Shown: one piece after another, positions 1 through 11,438 of the stretch
How positions within the stretch are numbered: position 1 is the first letter of the stretch
How the letters are laid out: the number at the start of each line of letters is the position of its first letter
Assembly: GCA_050084515.1 (NCBI GenBank)
Contig: CM114273.1
Location: 24,242,001 to 24,306,000 of the forward strand
DNA: 64,000 nt
Origin: Blasia pusilla
Lineage: Eukaryota > Marchantiophyta > Marchantiopsida > Blasiales
Reading direction: 5' to 3'
The notes under the pieces: generated by a model
What the model was told of the DNA's origin: nothing
The model's input: the letters and a program-made list of their open reading frames with translations, nothing else
The model's database searches: none
Made by a program: the position numbers and the translations under genes

Positions 1-869
1 GAAACGAAATGCTAATATTCTTTTAAGATTTAAAAACTTGGAAATTATCCTTGAATTTTGAAATTAAAAATATTTTCATAGTATAAAAAATTTAATTTTG
101 TGCGCAAACACAAGCATGCTAACTAGGTAGTGTACGATGGAAAACTCATTGTGAGTACAAAAAGAGGGGAAGTCAAAGAGTACATGAATTGGCCCGGAGA
201 AAGAAAATAACAACCCAAATCGATTAAGTTCACCAATAGTAAAGACAATATGTAAAGACAGTATGTAGAGACATAGTTACTATTAAGTGGGCCTCTAATG
301 CAGGTTTGAAAAACCCATTAGATTGGGTACTTTGCTTAGAGATTAATGAATAATGGACGAAGTTACCAAATAGCTCCAAAATTGAGACTCAAATGAATAA
401 CGTTATGCCAAAACAAGGAAAGGGTGCCCACTTGTTTAGTTATGAGGGATCCATGAAAGTCCATTCCCACTTCTTTCGGTCTAAACATCATTAACCTCTC
501 CTATGCCGCACAAGTCCAATAGTTGTTTTAGCAAGTTCAGGTTGTGGGAGAGGTCATATTATACAAGTTCTTGTTGGTAGTCATGGCATTAAAATTGTTT
601 CCCCTGGTTGGTTAGGTTAGATTTTAGAAATTTTCTTTTCCCTCATAGTTGCTATTTCCGTATCTTATGGAAACACCAAGGCCAAATCTTGATCCCATAT
701 AAGTGGCAACCAGTGTGCGGCCTTGAGAGGGGGAGGCCGTAATGAATTACTAAACACGTGTGAGATACACGTGGATAGTCTAAATGGCGAGAAAAAAAAA
801 CTACGCTTATGTGTTGAGGCCATAAAGAGTAATGTGTAACTTGAGTGCAATGGAATACAAAACCCTTGT
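1..869. other. AT-rich intergenic DNA
   Basis: No open frame longer than about 60 codons and no recognisable domain. I see nothing functional here. Confidence 0.6.
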
Positions 870-1560
870 TGTCGTGCGCCTATTCCTCTTGAGCATCAAT
901 CTCTAATGGTGCCGAAGCCTACGTTCAATATGACACGCTCTTACTGTTGATCTACACCTAAACACACTCAAGTTTTTCTGGTATGGTTCAATCAACCTTC
1001 CAACCTTAAAGAGTTATCAACTCGGCACTTCATCAATCTCAACCTTCCTAGCTAGTTTCTCACTTCCCAACACAGGCAAGTCTTCCGAGAATTGCGACAC
1101 TCTTTCTCGATAGTCTAGACACATAAAACGACGTTCGCATGCCTGACGGTACCAACTGTTTGATGGACCTTACATGAGCCTATAACCGAGACCCGATTAA
1201 ATGAGTTACGGGTTGTAATCCGAAAGTGGCCTCCGAAATCCACTCTATTGGATTTGGTTTAGGTTTCAAATTCCAACGCTAAACTCCCGATCCATTCCCT
1301 ACCCTTGGTTCGCCTCACGTTGCTCCGAAGTGGGATTCGAGTCCCAAGCACTCTTGGAGACCTTTCCCCTTACTAGTACTTCCGAGGTTCTCCATCTTTT
1401 CCTATCTATTGGGAAAAGAATCTCGGGCCCCTCTTTTTGCCCCTCAACTTAAATCTCTATATAGTTATTTTTGGGTAGTTTTGCATCTTTTTCTTGTGCG
1501 TTTTTAAAGATCTTTAGTGCATTGGAACCGGATTTGCATAAACTTTCAAACGCCATTAGA
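870..1560 (-). repeat. L3 LTR-like repeat, degraded copy L3-a
   Basis: This stretch aligns by eye with L3-b (21869-22820), L3-c (24524 onward) and the reverse complement of L3-d (41677-42706). It begins TGTCGTGCGCC, the reverse complement of an LTR-like end GGCGCACGACA. Shared landmarks are the blocks around 'gatccattcc.taccctTGGTTCGCC', 'cttactagtact' and 'tctcgggcc'. Similarity fades after about 1560, so the other terminus is missing. No coding capacity. I infer a solo LTR or the terminal unit of a third subfamily of the Ty3-like elements described below. Confidence 0.65.
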
Positions 1561-3540
1561 ATATAGAAATAGGATTTTTTAATCTTTTATTATGTCTTGA
1601 AAATATTTTATATACTCATTTATATTAGTATTTTAGGAAAGGATGGATTCTATGTGAGGAAATTTTCTTCTACATAAGATGACTGTTTAAAATAAAAGTG
1701 AAGGTGTTATGTAATAATAATATTAAGTAGGTAGAACATGAGTGCTAGGCATTGGTCTTGTTAACATATGTTGACAACAATGTTGGAAAAATCTGCATCT
1801 TTTCAATTTGGAAACAAATGATGTCTTTAAAAATATTCTAAATAAAGTCAAATCCTATAAAATGCAAGAGACATCTCATAATTCTACATCTATATTATTG
1901 TTGGAAAGTGCCATTTCATTTTGCAAAACTTCTCCTTTTGACACTTGGCACTTATAACCAATAAGATTATTCGAAATTAATTTAAAATAAGACTTGAGAA
2001 CTTTGAGAGTGATTAATTATGAGAGGTAATTTAAACCGGTGCATCGCACATGCTTACATTAATATACTAATACTAGTAAGGTACCCGTGCGATGCACGAA
2101 AAATAAAAAAGTGTTTGAAGAGCTTTTGTTAGTAGAGGGATTAATGATGTTGGACATAAATTCAAACCTTTTTCTTCGTGCCCATTACACATGAAACATT
2201 TTTTTCTTGTCCAATTACTACATGTCAATAGGGCCTTAAAAAATAGGTGTCAATAATCGTTATTAAAAATTATGTTTAAAATTTCAAATTTTATTTAATT
2301 TTAAAATTTAAGTAGAATTTCCACTTTTTAAGATCTTAAAAGGGTAAAAAAATTCCACCTTTAAATCACACCCATCTCCCCTAAATAATTTCACTCCTCC
2401 ATAAAAGCTCAAACAGTAGCTATTCTTCCCCTTCTATGCTTCCCACCAAAATAACATTCATTGACTAAAATCTTACCTAATTTTAATTAACGAAATCATT
2501 TTCCCTTTCCATTCAAATTCCTTTTCCTTTCCCAAAATATCACATGTGAATTTATAAAATTATTTCAAAAAATGATCATGCTATTTATTTCAAAATTTAA
2601 ATATGATTTCTATTTTCTAAAATCTTTGAAGAGTAATAACATTTCATTGTTTTTAATAATTGCAATCCTCCATTCAAATTTAAATGATATCCCAATACAC
2701 TAAGTAATTTTATCTTTCCATAAAGATAAAATTAAAAAAATCTACTCCTCCATTAAATTTTTATTTCCTTTTTCCATCAAATATGAATTGAGGTAAAAAT
2801 TCAAATTTTTTTGATTATTTATCATATTAATTATATTTTATTAATATTTATAATCATCCATTATAAGATTAAATTAATTATTAATTTATTAATATATATT
2901 CCAATGAAATCCCTATTAGTTTTCTTTGTTCTATTTCTACTCATCTAATGGGGCTCAAGCAATAAAATTCAAAGATGTTGCCAATTTTGTCTTATTTCCC
3001 CCTATCTTATCGTATAATGCATATGTGGTCGCCCATTATTATATAAATGTAACTTAGAGAATCAATTAACTTATTTTCCATGTAGATTAATAGAGGAATG
3101 GTTTGTTACGAAGTGAGGATAGTTACTTCTCGTAGATGAAGATGCATAATGATATTATATATTATTAATAAGTATGTTTGTATGAGATATTCATGTTCCC
3201 TTGACATGTATTAATTTTTTAGTGTAATAGATATCTATCCAATTTTAGAAAACTATCTATTTTTATTCTCCACCATTTTTTGATTTTATTTGAAAATAAT
3301 AAACTCTAGAAAAGGCAAGAAGCACTTCATTCTTCTATTCATTTATTTTAGAAGATTTTTTCATCTTAATCAAGTGAATTTTATTTTCTCAATGATAATG
3401 AAATATAGATAAAACTATGAAGTGCTCAATTTAGATGACTTAGTGATGACCTACTTTTTTCTAAAAGAAAGGATTTGTTTCAAATAGGAATATTTTTCTT
3501 CAAAAAGTTGTCTATTCTAGAAGAGAGAATTTTCAATTCT
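1561..3540. other. AT-rich intergenic DNA
   Basis: Very AT-rich sequence with no convincing gene. The only structure noticed is the short inverted repeat at 2039-2097. Confidence 0.6.
2039..2097. repeat. 11-bp perfect inverted repeat
   Basis: GTGCATCGCAC (2039-2049) is matched by GTGCGATGCAC (2087-2097) around a 37-nt AT-rich loop. It could be the end of a small DNA transposon or a chance foldback; no flanking duplication was found. Confidence 0.5.
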
Positions 3541-3945
3541 ACTCATAACAGTACCTTATCCAAAATAGCAAGTTTCTCTAGATACTTCAAAATGAGCCGA
3601 AACGAAGGAGAAACCTGCTCTCTTAAGTTACCATGGTATCAGTAGGTCATCCTCAACCTCATGAGATTTCCCTCCACTACTCTCAAAGGCGCTATACTAC
3701 ATCTCGTTGATATATCCTAAAAGACATGACAAATGCATTGAGTAGGGTTGATTTTACACTTTGGGAAGTGGGTCTTAACACCCTACAATAGGTCAAGAGC
3801 CAAGGAGGTGACCTGCGAGCATAGGTTACCATGGAGAGAGCTTGGGAGAGGGAAGGAATTATACCCAAGGAGAAAGAGCTTTGGAGCTCATTCTCTTTTT
3901 GTTGAACCCCTTGGGATAAGGTCGTAGAGCTGTGGTCCTCGTGAG
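3541..3945. repeat. Head-to-head inverted A-module fragments at the 5' end of copy A
   Basis: Bases 3541-3731 are the reverse complement of the start of module A: GACATGACA at 3723-3731 is the inverse of TGTCATGTC, and the gagccgaaacg block is the inverse of the 'cggctcatttgg' block. From about 3738 the sequence switches to forward A-module sequence (the 'ggtcaagagccaaggaggtgac' block) and runs to about 3945, where it joins gag-tail sequence. The 5' end of copy A is therefore rearranged. Confidence 0.7.
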
Positions 3946-5000
3946 GGAGACTTGGAGTGTGAGGCTAAGATGGCTCTGATAGAGCAGTTGCAATAACAGA
4001 TTTCCCCTATGGCATTGAGGTTACTCGATGTCGGATGAGTGACATTGATGTCATATGGAACAACTAGAGACATTGAGGCTCATGGTTGGATGCATAGGGT
4101 TGCACAGATAGAGGCAATTGCTCTTGTTACTCGTGGAGTAGCTGTAGAGTTGGATTCAGAGAGAGAGGAATCTAGGAAAAAATAAAGGCTTCCTCACTCT
4201 TTTACTTTGTCCAAGATGATGAGGATTCCATGGATGGGTCCTGGCCCAAGGTTTTGGAGAAGGGATGTTGGTGGTGTTCAGACACCACATACGGGCGTTG
4301 GGAGAAGCAAGTGCGATGATTGCTATTGCTGATGCTTAGGAGGAGCCTATATTAAGTACATTGTTGGAGGAAGCCATTGCTATGTGTCGCTCCCTATCGT
4401 TTTCAGTTTTCGATGTTACCACATTGGGAGGTACACTTGCCAAGGATTTTTGGTTGGCCGCTATGCTATGTGAGCATGAAGTTGGTATTATTACCCTACG
4501 TTCAGAGGTGGTTGTAGAGGAGTTGGTGGACCTACCCTTGGAGCATATGCTTGGGTTATCTACCTCAGATTTATGGTTGGTTGCGGTTGCTAGGATGGTG
4601 AAGATGCTGGCTAGACCCGCGATAGAATGTGCCATGGTATCTCTTGGTATGTTTTTTTGGATAATCAGGAAGAAGTCTTTCATTTTGTGAGTCCAAGAGG
4701 TAGAGTGTTTAGGCAAGAGCGCAATCCATGATGTTTGGGAAGGCGGCGTTTACAGGGTTAGGCTCGACCAGGGCCGGTGTGGAGCATTGCCCATTGAAGA
4801 TACAGACATCCTTGGGTGGATTGAGTACTACATATTTTATCACTCGATATGAGGTCGTTGTGAAGATTTGACCAAGATTTTTGTCAAATGAATCCGTGGT
4901 GCGAGCCAAGGCGATACTGACCGATGTTCAGTCTTATGACGTGTTCGTTGGAGGAGTAGTGTTGTACCTTATGAGGTTTTCTGCAGGTTATAGGGAGGAG
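3946..5000 (+). pseudogene. Copy A gag C-terminus, linker and protease remnant
   Basis: This aligns with copy B 11170-12260 and copy D 51510-52590. A 109-codon open stretch at 4361-4690 covers the gag-protease linker (PAIECAM near its end matches the other copies). The retropepsin DSGA box seen in D is lost: after the RGRVF block the frame passes directly into sequence matching the post-active-site region. Downstream, 'sYdVfvgGvvLY'-like sequence (about 4933-4970) matches the conserved LVGGAVLYPM block of the other copies in another frame. Non-functional. Confidence 0.7.
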
Positions 5001-5389
5001 TAAATCCTACAAATGAGGATGGAAGTTAGGTCATGGCCATGATAGCCAAATTAGCTCATTACCCAATCAATTCATGGGTGGACTGATCGAGCAACAAACA
5101 TGAGAGAAGGCGATGCTCAGAGCATTTAGCAGCGCCATTTCTTGGCCTGATGATTTGATTGAGGGCCATGTCCAAAATGGGGACATAACTGTGCCTAACA
5201 CTTCTATGGAGAGGAGTGTTATGGTAATCTTATCATTTCGTCGAGTAGAGGTGCCGTTGTGAGGCTTGAGTGAGGAGTTTTGAAGATTGGCTAATGAGCA
5301 CGTGTAGATGGCGTGGAGCGAGATGTTTCCACCAGAGCATGACAGGTTAGAGGAACCCAAGGTAGCTAGGAGTTCTACGATGAAATTCT

Positions 5390-6415
5390 TGGACACCACA
5401 TCAATTTTATGGCGCATTCCAGAGGAGGGTATTTGGATGTTGGATCTCTTTGGAGGGATCCGTACTAGGTTGGCTGCTGTTTTGCACGCATAAGTGTGTG
5501 TGCAAAAATATTTGTATGTTAAGCTTGATGAGATTGCGAGGCGTGTCTCTCTTTGACATGTGGCACAGTTACGCCTCAATTTTCCCAACTTGTTGCCTAC
5601 GTCCGTCGTACAACGGCACTAGAGTTCCTTACCAAGAGATACTTCTTTGCTAGAGGCATAAGACTTGGAACGGGTAGGGACCATTATTTTGGTCATTTTT
5701 GGTTGGTCATCTCAAGGGAGTCAAGTGCTAGATGAGGTAGCGGTTTAGCTGATACTCGGTGCAAATTATTTTGGAGATGATGAGGATCTTGCGATACTTG
5801 CACAATCATCACGCTTGTTCTCCAACTTGCATCTTGGAGAATATGCTGATCTTGGGCGATTTACGATCATGAGTGGTGATGAGTGCACATCAAGTGTGTG
5901 CATGGATTTACCATATTATGTTTTTGGATGCGGCGAGTATAGGTCCATGAGCACATCGCCCAGGTTTATAGTGGACCAACTTTGTGCCACATGAGGTGTT
6001 GAGGAGGACTTATGCGAGAGTGGAGCACCCCTCCCATTTTTGGTGGACTCTAGTATGGATTCTTGCCATTGATCATAGACAGTGAGGCACGATGATCGAC
6101 CGCCATTGATTGTGGTCAACGGGATTGGCATGCCAAGGGCAGCCTTTCCCAAATTTATCAATTCTATTGATTCTTATGTATACAAGAGGTCGATTTTGGC
6201 TTGGTTTGGGATGACTAGGCTCAATGGTTGGTGTAGCCCAACGCCGATGAGCGAGAGCGTACGATGAGATTTCCCACGAGAATGACGGAAGTACCGTCAC
6301 TACCAGAGCCATCATGACGTCATGTCTTAGGTTAGGCAATGGACTTGAATTGCTTGACATGGATTATCAACTTAGGAGTAGTTGAGGAGTGTCAAATGAG
6401 GTTGCAACATGTCAT
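5390..6415 (+). pseudogene. Copy A cytosine methyltransferase (broken)
   Basis: Motif I is readable at 5428-5460 as LDLFGGI. Motif IV is damaged: nt 5701-5712 read G-W-S-S where B and C imply G/R-W-P-C, so both Pro and the catalytic Cys are lost. The segment from the GF-equivalent motif to motif X stays in one frame (MRFPTRMTEV, then after stops RHVLG and AMDLNCLTW at about 6270-6360). This gives the ancestral spacing, against which B is 5 nt shorter and C 1 nt longer. Numerous stops make it a pseudogene. Confidence 0.8.
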
Positions 6416-6689
6416 ACTTATTGTATTGGTGAGCCTCGTGTCTACTAAGTTGGTTCAAGAAATGGCTAGGGGCCAGATTCAAGGAGATCAAAACATCAGG
6501 GGTGAGTGGGAGAGATACCCTTGGACTCCTTGGGATGTACTATAGGTACTACAGGAGATGGCAACCACAACTTTGAGAGTGGTTCATGGGCTTGCACATA
6601 GAAGAGATGAGCGTTTGGAGTTGGCTATAGGGGAGCAATCAAGTTCTCTTATTAAAGATAGGGTTGCATTATAGCAACGACTGCATGGA

Positions 6690-8116
6690 TAACCGCGCTA
6701 GAGAGTCTTACAATTGTCACAATAGAGACTTGGGAGTCAGATATGGGCCCTAAGTTGACACGAGCAGATCGAAGCCGGATACATCAATTCTTTAGGATTC
6801 ATAAGAGTGTTTTAGCATGCATGATTTGGGTACGCTAAAGAGTCCAAGGATCTACATTGAAATATCTAGTGACACGTTGATCCTCCAAAGACCCTATAGG
6901 TATAGTGATATGGAGAGGGCTCTGATGCAAAGAAGGAACTTAAACTTGGTTGGAGCAGTACTAGTGGTGATGGAAATTGTCAATCTTATTGGGCTGCTGT
7001 GAGAAGGAGTATAGAGTCTTTGATTTCAGGATTCCAGAGGATAATCACGAAGAGCGTAGGAAGGAGTAAGGAGAGTATGCATCTGCCATCATTTTGCCCA
7101 CCAAGAAGGATGTGCATGACAACTGGAGAGATAGGCGGATGTGTGGACACTATTGACCTACCAACAAACAAAGTCCAATAGGTATGCCATGCCCCCTTAT
7201 GAAGAGATCTTTGATGGTATTGGGCATGCAAAGGTCTTCAGTTCTCTAGATCTTTGAGTTGGATATCATATTACTCATAAGTCACTCGTCTTTCTCTTTC
7301 ACCTTCATTTGTTGTGCCTCCTCCTTAAACCAAAGCCCATAAATCATGAAACTTTATCACAACATCGATTCTAATGCTATGACCATAAGGGAATAAAAGA
7401 AACCTTCAAATGACCACTCGATCGTGTTGGAAATTTAAAATCAAACACCCTTAACTTTTGGGAATTAAGCGTAGATGTCTTAGTAAAATATTTAGTGCTT
7501 CACAAAGGATGCATTGTTTATAATGGAATGGTCAAATCAAAACATATCTTAAAATTGACAACAAACATATATTTCATGGTTAAATCGTAGTGTACAATAT
7601 AATTAATTAAGTGGAGCATAAACTCCTTTATGATAACATATCAGTAATTGTTTATGACTCAAAATTTACTAGGCAAGTGCAGCACATATGACTCGTCATG
7701 ACTCAAGGATTTGCTAACTAATCGTGTCATAAGCGGACAACTAGGTTCGTAGCACCACCCAAGATTTAATGACTAAACCATTATAGTCATAATTTGAGTC
7801 ATTCTTTCGGTCAGTCATTTAAAGTTTAGTCATAAAAACCATACATTTCTTCTAGTGCATTAACTACCTATCAGATTAGAGGATAGGCAGAAGACAGCAT
7901 TTGGGGCATTGATTATTTTGGGAAGGATTGTTTATACCAATGGTGATTCTTATCATTTGGGTTGAAGAACATCTCGGTAGAGTTTTAGAGGATGATAGAT
8001 AGGATCTTGGCACATCTGGATTTTCCTAAGTGTTATATTGATGACATTATAGTCTTTAGCACCACGGTTGGGAAGGATGAGCGACATCTGGAAGAGGTAT
8101 TTTGACGATTGTAGTT
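6690..8116 (+). pseudogene. Copy A reverse transcriptase remnant (interrupted)
   Basis: It is similar to B 13790-14530 and contains 'YIDDIIVFS'-equivalent sequence at about 8034-8063. Several frames are needed. There is about 85 nt of extra sequence near 6975-7060 and a larger interruption at about 7272-7866. It ends at the copy B junction inside the block after the YIDD motif. Confidence 0.75.
7272..7866. mobile_element. ~595-bp non-coding insertion in copy A RT, possible CACTA-like end
   Basis: Copy B is continuous across this point (14268-14290), so the segment is an insertion. It has no coding capacity and is rich in short ATGACT/AGTCAT motifs. Near the right edge the reverse complement reads CACTAGAAGAAATG, resembling plant CACTA transposon ends (CACTACAAGAAA). 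I did not find a matching left end, and a TATCA on both sides is only a weak target-duplication candidate. A decayed non-autonomous DNA transposon is possible. Confidence 0.45.
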
Positions 8117-8618
8117 TGTCACGTCTTTTAGGATAGATCGGTGAGATCTAGTAGAGCATCTTCTTGAGTAGTGGAGGACAGACTCAGTAGGTCAAGGATG
8201 ACCTGCTGAGGCCTTGCAAAACGTGAGAGAGCAGGTTTCCCCTTCGTTTTGGCTCATTTGGAGCCATATTGAGGAACTTACTATTTTAGGTAAGTACCAT
8301 TTTGAATATATGATCAAATTTCTATTTTTGGTAAGTAGCCCTTGACCTCCTACATCAGGTTAAGAGCCAAGGAGATGACTTGGGAGAATAGGTTACCATG
8401 GAGAGAGCTTGGGAGAGGGAAGGGGTATACCTCAAGGAGAGAGAGTTCATTCTCTCTTTGTTGAACCTCTTGGCATGAGGCGGCGGAGCTATGGTCCCTT
8501 GCCTTGTGAGTGTAACCGAAGCCTCTTATTAGGAGAGTGGGTTTGGTTTGACATGAGAGAGTGCACACCTTTGAGAGCTATGGTGTGAGATGGTGTAGAG
8601 AGATTGGATCTTACTTTA
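8117..8618 (+). repeat. Copy B module A1 (5' terminal repeat)
   Basis: It is about 500 bp, starts TGTC and is closely similar to A2 at 17166-17679. A1 ends in 'cttacttta' and continues directly into leader (caaagaatgagag), whereas A2 at the same point continues into module B (ttggagatatt). No B-module sequence occurs in the 5' region. This is the 5' half of the split-repeat arrangement. Confidence 0.85.
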
Positions 8619-9872
8619 CAAAGAATGAGAGAATGAGAGAGTGAGAGATCTTCATGGGGGAGCTCGTTGGTCACTTGCTGTTTTTGCAGGTTGGGGACTG
8701 TGTTCCCCGCTCAACGGCTTATGGGAGTGCTCATCAGAGCAAGGGCTGCTTTGATTGTTCTTTGCATTTGCCGATTTTTCGTGTGGAAGAGTGGCGCGCG
8801 GTAGCACTGCCCAATTTCTGATAGGGATTGATTATGGGGGCGGGTTGCCCCATGCCGATGCTCTCGAGAGCACCATGTAGCTTGCTGATTTGTATTTTTA
8901 TAGGTTTTACATTTTCGTTAGGAGAAATCAGCGCGGAAGCGCTGTCGAATTTTGTGTAGGAGAAAGAGACATTGGGCTTTACGACAGTCCCCGTTAGTTT
9001 TTACTAGAATGTCCAATTCTAAATATTTTTTGACGCTATTGTAGATCATGAAGTTGTGCAACAAAAAATGCGCAATTTGGAGTTGCAAGCAAAAAGTTAT
9101 GGTCAATCTTGCAAAACTGCCATTGCTAGGCGATTTTTAGGGTTAAATTGTTCAAACCCTAAACCAGCCGCCACGCCGGCGGCGGCCGTCGCCCTTATAG
9201 TGTCACTGTCAACGGTCAACTGTCACCATTGACGATCAACCATCACCGGTCAACCGTCACCATCACTATCAACGGTCAACCGTCACCATCAACGGTCCAC
9301 CGTGCGTTGTCCATCCTTTGGTTGCCATTGGCGCCATTACGGAGTGGAGGGTCTTCCACGACGTTAGTTGATTCTCTGACTTGCGTCGCCACCACGTACT
9401 TTGTTTTGGCCGCCATCATCATCGCAATTTCGTCATCAACCAGTGATGACATATGACCTCCGGTTATGGTGTTTGAATTTTGATTTCATGCTGCTATGTT
9501 GTGATTGGTAGCCGCTGGACGACGATTGAGTACGATGCCGTGACGCCTGTAGCCGCAACGCGCCGGAGATTGCAGCGTCGTGCCGCTTGTGGCTATCTTG
9601 ATCGTGGAACCGCAACACGCCGCTTGTTTCTGCACTTTACACGTCTCGGGGAGGGAGAGTGTAGATCGAGTGCCACATGTTTGGGATGAGTGATTGAGGG
9701 ATTACTCACGAGGCGAGAGTAATCGGGTGAGAGGGGTAGGAGGGTCATCACGGCGTCTGTTCGGGACTTTGAGAGGCAAGGTGGTGAACCCGAGAGTAGC
9801 TCTAGAGATTTTACGCAGAGTGGCGCGAGGTTCTGAGGGTCTCCACGTGAGGGACCATCTCGACCTCCTTCT
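8619..9872 (+). other. Copy B leader / 5' untranslated region
   Basis: No recognisable protein domain. A GC-rich stretch (about 9160-9640) contrasts with the rest of the element and contains the short tandem repeats described separately. I found no obvious tRNA-complementary primer-binding site next to A1. Confidence 0.6.
9195..9305. repeat. Short tandem repeat with GGTCAAC cores in the leader
   Basis: Roughly 20-bp units of the type AACGGTCAACCGTCACCATC repeat about five times with variation. Each GGTCAAC is the reverse of GTTGACC, so the array contains several W-box-like TTGACC cores, the binding site of plant WRKY factors. A regulatory role in the leader is only inference. Confidence 0.6.
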
Positions 9873-11420
9873 GTGTCATTGTTAGATGAGGGGGAGGGTG
9901 TAGAGGAGTTTGTGAGCACATCGCCACACATTATGAGTGGTCCTACCAGTTGGGCGTACAAGATGGACGACCGGGGTAGAGGACCACGTAGGTTTTTAGG
10001 TACAGTAGGTACGATTGAGTTGCATGATTTCATAGCAGAGTTTAGGAGTTGGTGCGACTCCCAGCGGGCCAGGAACTCTAGAGAGTTCAACCCGATTACA
10101 CCATGGAACGATATGTTCTAACATTTAGAGGGGGCGTCCATGGACGATTATCATGAGTTCTCTAAGAGATATGCATGTGAGATCGAGGCGTGGAGGCTCT
10201 ACTACGACCCACATTATGTGTCATGGACGGAGCCGTTCCTAGATGAGAAGGAGGAGTCTGGAGAGGCTACTTCCTCTTCCACTAGTGACGTTTTAGGAGG
10301 GGTCACTTGCAATGGAGCACTTGCACCATCTAGTCGGATTCGTCCCAGGTTCAACCCGGTGGTTGAGTTCTTTGCTGAGTTGAGGGCGAGCTACTAGGGG
10401 GTACGGATGGAGAAGTTGCGGAGCATCCACGACTTCCTGAGGCGCCTGGGTGAGAGTTTGCATGAGGCTTACACTCCCTTGCGCCGGTTGATCAACGTCA
10501 CTTAGGGGGTGACAGAGGCTCAGGCTATCTAGTCAAGGTATGTGATGTTGGACCGGACTCTACGGACAGGGGTGCGGGAGGGGATGCTTCTTATGAACAC
10601 CTCTCCTACATTGAGAGATGTTTTTAGGACCGCCGAGAACATTGAGCGCAACATGGCGGAGGAGAGCGTAGTCACCATGGGTTTTGGGTGAGAGCAATCG
10701 CGATTGTCTGCACCACTTGTGTAGCAACGTGGACTTTGAGATAGGTGGACTATGGCACCATGAGCTCAAGGAGGTTACCAGAGGCCGTGCCACAGAGACC
10801 TGCGCCTTCATATGCGGCTCAGCAAAAACCGCCTACTATTCCTTGTTGGTCATGTGGTGGAGCCCATCATCAGCGCGATTGCAGTTGTCAGGGTCATGGA
10901 CGTGTGCCTCAGCATGGAGGAGGAGATGGTGCTGCACCAGGAGGTTATCAGTGTGACTATTGTCAGAGGTATGGTCATACACGCGCCATGTGTTTCAGTT
11001 TACATTTTGAGTTACGTCCGGACTGAGGGCCAGAGAGGGCACCAGAGCGAGTAGCCGGTCCGGGTGGGCTTAGAGATCCTGCACCAGGTGGTCCCGTTGG
11101 GGGATGAGGAGCTGGAGTTGCCCGACATGATGGTGGAGCTGCCCGTGGAGGAGGTAGAGTCCTACCACCTAGAATCGTCGAGGGAGATGTCGGGTGTGAG
11201 GCTAGGATGGCTGCTCAGATACATAAGCTACAGAAGCAGATTTCCGCTATGGCATTGAGATTACCCGATGCCAGATCCGTGGCATCAACATCATATGGAG
11301 CAGCCAAAGATATGGAGGATCCTGGTTGGATGTGCGGGGTTGCCCAAATGGAGGCAACCGCAGTTGTGACGCGTGGAGGGCAGAGTTGGATCCACAGCGA
11401 GGGGAAGCTAGGAAACAAAC
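9873..11420 (+). pseudogene. Copy B gag (capsid/nucleocapsid) pseudogene
   Basis: Open blocks at 9873-10100 and 10140-10397 encode a capsid-like region (GTVGTIELHDFI, MDDYHEFSKRYA, EIEAWRLYYD). The block ESLHEAYTPLRRLI...GVTEAQAI follows in the same alignment. Two zinc knuckles occur at about 10840-11000: CWSCGGAHHQRDC (non-canonical spacing) and CDYCQRYGHTRAMC (canonical CX2CX4HX4C). In-frame TAG codons at about 10397, 10504 and 10531 replace glutamines found in D (YQGV, TQGV, AIQS). Broken but recognisable against copies C and D. Confidence 0.82.
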
Positions 11421-11438
11421 TAGGCTTCGTCTTTCACG

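Larger units (their letters stand above)
3732..8116 (+). mobile_element. Copy A: degenerate Ty3-like element with methyltransferase (5' rearranged, 3' end missing)
   Basis: The order is an A-module fragment, gag tail, protease/linker, cytosine methyltransferase and RT, then an abrupt stop in RT at 8116 where copy B begins (TGTC at 8117). It is the most decayed of the forward copies, with many stops, frameshifts and small indels. The missing integrase and 3' end could be copy E (17807-20047): A stops at the position equivalent to B 14528 and E starts at the equivalent of B 15549. A and E may be one element whose roughly 1-kb middle was lost around the copy B insertion. That link is inference, since no target duplication flanks B. 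Confidence 0.85.

Noticed and set aside
9150-9162. Telomere-like AAACCCTAAA motif in the copy B leader
   Set aside because: A single unit, not an array; a common chance motif in plant DNA.
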